A DNA stretch of 39,421 nt, taken from positions 1-39,421 of IMG/VR virus record IMGVR_UViG_3300046008_000639. One strand, 5' to 3'. Below the pieces are notes generated by a model. It saw only the letters and a program-made list of their open reading frames with translations, was not told the DNA's origin and made no database searches. Origin of the DNA: a virus. Shown here one piece after another: positions 36,197 to 39,421 of this stretch; positions within the stretch are counted from its first letter, which is position 1; the number at the start of each line of letters is the position of its first letter. The translations under genes were made by a program, and so were the position numbers.

Positions 36197-36826
36197 ATGA
36201 ACCTCGATGCTTTCAAACCCTTTGTGGCCACCGAGGTGATTGGCTGCCCTGACCCGCTGATCAGTCAGTCCTTGTTGATGGCTTGCGCAGAGTTTCTGCG
36301 GGCAAGCATGGGCTGGACTGTGACCCTTTCACCCATTGCCCTGGTCGATGGCCAGCGCGATTACCAGGTGCCTGTGCCACTTGATGCCAACCTGGTGGCA
36401 GTGCGCGATGTCTGGGTTGGCGCGCGCCGGCTGGATGCTGCGCCAATGGCCACGCTCCGCGCTTACCTGATTGAGGAATCGAGTGAGCCAACCTTTTACA
36501 ACATGGCTGCCGACCGCGGCACCCTGAGCGTCTACCCGATGCCCAATGGCGTGACCAGCCAGACTCTGGTGTTGCGGGTGGCTTACACGCCTATGCCGAG
36601 CGCCAGTGAGTTGCCAGACTTTGTGTGGCAGAACTACCTTGATGTGGTCGCAAGTGGCGCCAAGGCCCGCCTGATGATGATGCCAGGGGTTCCCTGGACC
36701 AACCCCCAGCTGGGCGCCTATTACCGGCAGATCTTTGATGCCGCCGTGGTGGATGCGCGCATTGAAGAGATGCATGACCGTGCACCAGGTCGATTGACCG
36801 TGCAGCCGCGCCGCTTCGGCTTCTAA
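36197..36826 (+). CDS. Head-tail connector / neck adaptor-like protein
   Basis: 209 residues. Layout fits a head-completion adaptor: helical N-terminus (CPDPLISQSLLMACAEFLRASMGWT), beta region (QRDYQVPVPLDANLVAVRDVWVGARRLDAAP), TFYNMAADRGTLSVYPMPNG, LVLRVAYTPMPSASELPDFVWQNYLDVVASGAKARLMMMPGVPWTNPQLGAYYRQIFDAAVVDARIE. It lies 13 nt after the 35863 gene and before a related adaptor gene. It would bind the portal exit. Confidence 0.75.
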   Translation: MNLDAFKPFVATEVIGCPDPLISQSLLMACAEFLRASMGWTVTLSPIALVDGQRDYQVPVPLDANLVAVRDVWVGARRLDAAPMATLRAYLIEESSEPTFYNMAADRGTLSVYPMPNGVTSQTLVLRVAYTPMPSASELPDFVWQNYLDVVASGAKARLMMMPGVPWTNPQLGAYYRQIFDAAVVDARIEEMHDRAPGRLTVQPRRFGF

Positions 36827-36843
36827 ACAAGATCACTCACCCA

Positions 36844-36863
36844 GCCCGCTTCGGCGGGTTTTT
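36844..36863 (+). terminator. UUCG intrinsic terminator between the two adaptor genes
   Basis: CCCGC-TTCG-GCGGG followed by five T, 20 nt before the next start. Confidence 0.82.
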
Positions 36864-36883
36864 GCATTTCTGGAGACCTCCCC

Positions 36884-37597
36884 ATGACCATTGCCGCCTC
36901 AGCCATCATTCGTCGGGCCACCGATCTATTGCAAGACCAGACCTCAGTGCGTTGGCCAGCCAACGAGCTGGTTCGCTGGCTCAATGATGCGCAGCGTGCC
37001 ATCATCAAGGTCCGCCCTGACTCCATGAACACCACGGCCACCATGCGGCTGTCGGCCGGCACACGCCAGAGCCTGACCAGCGCCACGGCCCAGGGTGGTT
37101 CAGCCGCCTTCACCATCGTTCCCTCCAAGCTGATTGAGATCACGCGCAACGTCGCAGTCAGCTCAGCCAAGAAAGCCGTACGCCTGGTGCCGCGCCAGAT
37201 CCTGGATGCGCAGACACCTGGCTGGCATGCCATCACACCGGTGGTTGACGTGCTGCATTACATGTTCGATGAGCGCGACCCGCGCACCTTCTATGTCTAC
37301 CCGCCGGCCACTGCTCTTGCTGAGTTGGAGGTGATGTATTCGGCCTACCCGACAGAAGTCTCCGAGAGTGTTGCTGATGGCGCACTCTATAGCGCGGTGA
37401 CGGGCAACATCGGCCTGCCCGACATCTATGCCGACGACATCCTGAACCTGATCATGTACCGGGCCTACTCCAAGGACAGTGAGTACGCCGGCAACGAGCA
37501 GCGCGCAGCAGGCTACCTGGCTGCTGCGGTGTCATCCCTTGGGGCTGAGATTGCAGCCACCATCTCCGTCAAGCCCAAGACTGCATCAGGAGCCTAA
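36884..37597 (+). CDS. Phage adaptor protein (DUF6682-like)
   Basis: 237 residues; GGAGACC precedes the ATG. Pattern IIRRATDLLQDQTSVRWPANELVRWLNDAQRAIIKVRPDS ... TIVPSKLIEITRNVAV ... HYMFDERDPRTFYVYPPATALAELEVMYSAYPTEVSE ... IGLPDIYADDILNLIMYRAYSKDSEYAGNEQRAAGYLAAA is the layout of small phage adaptor proteins that extend the portal in podovirus-like particles. Family name from memory. The stop is directly followed by the next ATG. Confidence 0.8.
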   Translation: MTIAASAIIRRATDLLQDQTSVRWPANELVRWLNDAQRAIIKVRPDSMNTTATMRLSAGTRQSLTSATAQGGSAAFTIVPSKLIEITRNVAVSSAKKAVRLVPRQILDAQTPGWHAITPVVDVLHYMFDERDPRTFYVYPPATALAELEVMYSAYPTEVSESVADGALYSAVTGNIGLPDIYADDILNLIMYRAYSKDSEYAGNEQRAAGYLAAAVSSLGAEIAATISVKPKTASGA

Positions 37598-37798
37598 ATG
37601 AACATCATCATTCAACGCCTTAAATCCAAGACGTTCTGGGCGGCGATGGCCGGCATTCTGTTGACCATCTTCGAGGTCAACAGCGGCTTCTTTGCATCCA
37701 TGCTGCCAGAGGCTTACCGCCCGGCACTTGTCATGTTCTGGCCGGTCGTCATGCTGTTCATGCGTGAGTTCACCAACAGCGCACTGGCTGACAAATGA
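37598..37798 (+). CDS. Holin-like small membrane protein
   Basis: 66 residues with two hydrophobic segments (TFWAAMAGILLTIFEVNSGFFASML and YRPALVMFWPVVMLFMREFT) and charged ends. It lies before the endolysin gene, which supports a class II holin-like role in lysis timing. It overlaps the next gene by ATGA. Confidence 0.68.
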   Translation: MNIIIQRLKSKTFWAAMAGILLTIFEVNSGFFASMLPEAYRPALVMFWPVVMLFMREFTNSALADK

Positions 37799-38100
37799 TG
37801 GCCGCACTCTACTTCCTGCTGGCCTATGTGCTGGTCATGCTGATACCGGGTGACCGACGCCAGCGCATTTTCATGTTGCTTCTGGCGCTGGACCATGCTG
37901 GGCTTGCCATTCTGACGCTCGGTGGTTGCAAGTCATACGAGATGATATCCAGTGCCTTATGGAGCCTTGAGCTCCAAGGAAAATTCTTTGGACGAATAGG
38001 TAGACCCATTGTTGATTTTGGCGCCTATCTTCTTGGTTCAAAAAACCACTGCAGAGCCAGCTACGTTTGGCAATCCTCACTCTACGAGGCGCTCACATGA
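37795..38100 (+). CDS. Hypothetical membrane protein of the lysis region
   Basis: 101 residues: helix 1 (LYFLLAYVLVMLIPG) and helix 2 (IFMLLLALDHAGLAILTLGG), then a soluble part with SALWSLELQGKFFGRIGRPIVDFGAYLLG. It may be part of the lysis system. Its 3' half is more AT-rich than the surroundings. ATGA overlaps on both sides. Confidence 0.6.
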   Translation: MMAALYFLLAYVLVMLIPGDRRQRIFMLLLALDHAGLAILTLGGCKSYEMISSALWSLELQGKFFGRIGRPIVDFGAYLLGSKNHCRASYVWQSSLYEALT

Positions 38101-38507
38101 GCGACGAACTACCCCGCAGACGCACCACAGACCACGGTGACCAACCCATGCCAGTCTTCCCGCCGCATCCAGTCTCCGAGGTCACGGTGCTGATTCATTT
38201 ACTGCATGACGACATCAAGACTGTCAAAAGCTGTGTGGCCACACTTGATGGCCGACTGAGCAAGCACATGACAGACGAGACACTGGAACTGGCTGAAGCG
38301 ATTGCCACCATCATGAACAAAAGTTTTCCTGAAGGCGACCCACACGGCCACCGCAGGCATCACGAGCTTTCAATCAAGGCCGCTGAGGACAAAGCCGCAT
38401 TCTGGAAAAAGATGCGCGACGAGATCAGCAAGTACGGGCTGATAGGAATCATCGGCTGGGTGGCGTTTGTCGCCTGGGCAGCGTTCGTCAAAGGGCCGCG
38501 GGCTTAA
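38097..38507 (+). CDS. Hypothetical tail-anchored membrane protein
   Basis: 136 residues from ATG 38097 (coupled by ATGA). A Pro/His-rich N-terminus is followed by a helical stretch (VTVLIHLLHDDIKTVKSCVATLDGRLSKHMTDETLELAEAIATIMNKSF). A single membrane helix sits near the end (LIGIIGWVAFVAWAAFV). The layout resembles proteins encoded next to phage holins and may be a lysis accessory. Confidence 0.62.
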   Translation: MSDELPRRRTTDHGDQPMPVFPPHPVSEVTVLIHLLHDDIKTVKSCVATLDGRLSKHMTDETLELAEAIATIMNKSFPEGDPHGHRRHHELSIKAAEDKAAFWKKMRDEISKYGLIGIIGWVAFVAWAAFVKGPRA

Positions 38508-38520
38508 CCACAAGGACACC

Positions 38521-38589
38521 ATGAGTGAAATCAACAACTACTTCAAGCGCCTGGCTGAGTTTGTGGCATTCTGGTGGCCGCTGCCATGA
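38521..38589 (+). CDS. Possible 22-aa peptide upstream of the endolysin
   Basis: AAGGACACC precedes ATG 38521. The 22-codon frame (MSEINNYFKRLAEFVAFWWP and two more residues) ends in an ATGA overlap with the endolysin start. It may be a small amphipathic membrane peptide, or just a leader for coupled translation of the endolysin. Confidence 0.48.
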   Translation: MSEINNYFKRLAEFVAFWWPLP

Positions 38590-39002
38590 TCAATTCTCGC
38601 AGCCTGGATGACCTGACGCCAGACACCCGCAGCAAGGCCAAGGCCTTCATTGCCGGCTGTCTGCTTGAAGGCATTGAGATTCTGATCACCTCGACCTACC
38701 GTGACAACGAGTCGCAGGCTTCGCTCTATGCGCAGGGCCGCACCAAGCCTGGCGCCATCGTCACCAAGGCTGGGCCTGGGCACAGCATGCACCAGTACCG
38801 ACTTGCCTTTGACTTTGTGCCCATCCGCGGCGGCAAGGCCTTGTGGGGCGACAGCCACTTGTGGCAAATCTGCGGCGATGTGGCAGGCAAGGCTGGCCTG
38901 GAGTGGGGTGGCACCTGGAAGTTTCAGGACAAGCCGCATTGCCAGAATGCCCAGGGTCACTCGATCACGACATTGCTTGCTGGTGGTGTAACGCTGGCAT
39001 GA
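38586..39002 (+). CDS. Endolysin, M15-family L-alanyl-D-glutamate peptidase-like
   Basis: 138 residues from ATG 38586, the typical length of phage M15C endolysins. Motifs: ITSTYRDNESQASLYAQGRTKPG (residues 34-56), the zinc site SMHQYRLAFDF (His 69, Asp 76) and the C-terminal KFQDKPHCQ (Asp 115, His 118). It cuts the peptide cross-links of peptidoglycan at the end of infection. No signal peptide is seen, so export would depend on the holin-like proteins upstream. Confidence 0.9.
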   Translation: MINSRSLDDLTPDTRSKAKAFIAGCLLEGIEILITSTYRDNESQASLYAQGRTKPGAIVTKAGPGHSMHQYRLAFDFVPIRGGKALWGDSHLWQICGDVAGKAGLEWGGTWKFQDKPHCQNAQGHSITTLLAGGVTLA

Positions 39003-39199
39003 AAACCTCGCCAATCTGCGCCGACGGCTGTGTAGCTCGCTCGATGCTTGAGCAACTGAATGCGCTTCGGCACGACCTGGAAAACGCCAGACTCGACATC
39101 AATGCTCTGTTTCGCCAGCGGCTTTTCACTGACCGACGCAGGCACTCCTTAGAACCAACACTAGACCGCAGAAATGATCCAATCAAAGATAACACCTGA
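38999..39199 (+). CDS. Hypothetical small helical protein after the endolysin
   Basis: 66 residues from ATG 38999, coupled to the endolysin by ATGA. A helix (MLEQLNALRHDLENARLDINALFRQRLF) precedes a basic tail. No signal peptide or membrane segment, so it is not an obvious spanin. Function unknown. Confidence 0.55.
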   Translation: MKTSPICADGCVARSMLEQLNALRHDLENARLDINALFRQRLFTDRRRHSLEPTLDRRNDPIKDNT

Positions 39200-39395
39200 A
39201 GCCAAGGCCAGATGTGCGGCCCATACCCTCGCTGAACAGCTTGAGCAGTTGCGTGGCATCCATGCCGTCGAGCTTGCTGCACTCAGGGTGCATCAGAAGC
39301 ATGACATGAAGGACATCAACCAGATGCTTGACGGTGACATGGCCTGGAGCAGCCAGCATGCGCGCCTGACGATGAAGATCGACGGGGCTGACTGA
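39174..39395 (+). CDS. Hypothetical small helical protein
   Basis: 73 residues, starting inside the end of the previous gene (26-nt overlap). Helical, Leu/His rich (KARCAAHTLAEQLEQLRGIHAVELAALRVHQKHDMKDINQML). It ends with a TGATG overlap with the next, truncated gene. Function unknown. Confidence 0.55.
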   Translation: MIQSKITPEAKARCAAHTLAEQLEQLRGIHAVELAALRVHQKHDMKDINQMLDGDMAWSSQHARLTMKIDGAD

Positions 39396-39421
39396 TGCTT
39401 GCCATTTTCAACCCACGCATC
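39395..39421 (+). CDS. Partial gene at the right edge
   Basis: ATG 39395 overlaps the previous stop (TGATG) and opens a frame (MLAIFNPRI) that runs off the window. Only nine residues are visible; virion or tail genes would be expected next. Confidence 0.5.

Noticed and set aside
1-39421. tRNA genes, CRISPR arrays, insertion sequences, integrase and attachment sites
   Set aside because: I looked for cloverleaf ends, regularly spaced repeats, transposase or tyrosine-recombinase motifs and found none that could be supported. The spaced repeats found are iteron-like, not CRISPR.

Overview
The window is a 39.4 kb segment of a tailed bacteriophage (or prophage). Coding density is high, neighbouring genes overlap by ATGA or GTGA almost everywhere, and a replication and recombination region is followed by packaging, capsid, connector and lysis genes. 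Base composition and protein flavour suggest a betaproteobacterial host (Burkholderiales, perhaps Comamonadaceae). That host guess is inference; no tRNA, integrase or host gene was found to confirm it. Both ends are cut inside genes (1..57 and 39395..39421).

Layout. (i) 1-13,833, minus strand: small accessory genes; an SPFH/band-7 lipoprotein with a small membrane protein; a recombination block (RdgC, SSB, YqaJ-type exonuclease, ERF annealing protein, NinB); a homing endonuclease; ThyX; a DnaB-type helicase; and a lambda O-like replication protein. (ii) 13,922-14,977: a lysis/lysogeny-type switch with a Cro-like gene on the minus strand and a divergent S24-family (CI/LexA-like) repressor on the plus strand. 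(iii) 14,974-22,143, minus strand: about 17 mostly unknown small genes, plus a phage-borne histone-deacetylase-fold enzyme and an approximately 440-nt non-coding, strongly structured stretch (20,774-21,240). (iv) 22,144-22,941: an 800-bp gene-free divergent control region with operator-like sites, an AT-rich stretch, iteron-like repeats, palindromes and a potential three-way-junction element. (v) 22,942-39,421, plus strand: NinG, a zinc-motif protein, small genes, an HNH/AP2 homing endonuclease, a second structured non-coding stretch ending in a terminator (26,498-26,931), then TerS, TerL, portal, PhoH, scaffold-like protein, N4-gp56-family major capsid protein, connector/adaptor proteins, holin-like protein, M15 endolysin and small lysis-region genes.

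How it may work together. An 18-bp dyad with consensus GTTTGCC-N4-GGTATAC recurs at about nine intergenic places. At 2,158, 2,782, 8,800 and 21,219 it sits between, or overlaps, good sigma70 -35/-10 boxes, so one repressor (probably the 14,276 gene product) could silence the recombination, accessory and non-coding RNA units together. A second repeated element is a three-part arrangement of GGTAACGC-like repeats with identical spacing (3 nt, then 5 nt). It occurs twice inside the O-like gene and once in the 22.3-kb control region, and looks like initiator binding sites. The late operon is punctuated by intrinsic terminators (26.9, 33.4, 34.7, 35.8, 36.85 kb), three of them lying next to leader hairpins with GNRA tetraloops. 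This implies either modular transcription or antitermination.

The least conventional features are the two long structured RNAs, the repeated iteron module, the deacetylase gene, and a pair of diverged paralogues at 24,492 and 32,989.
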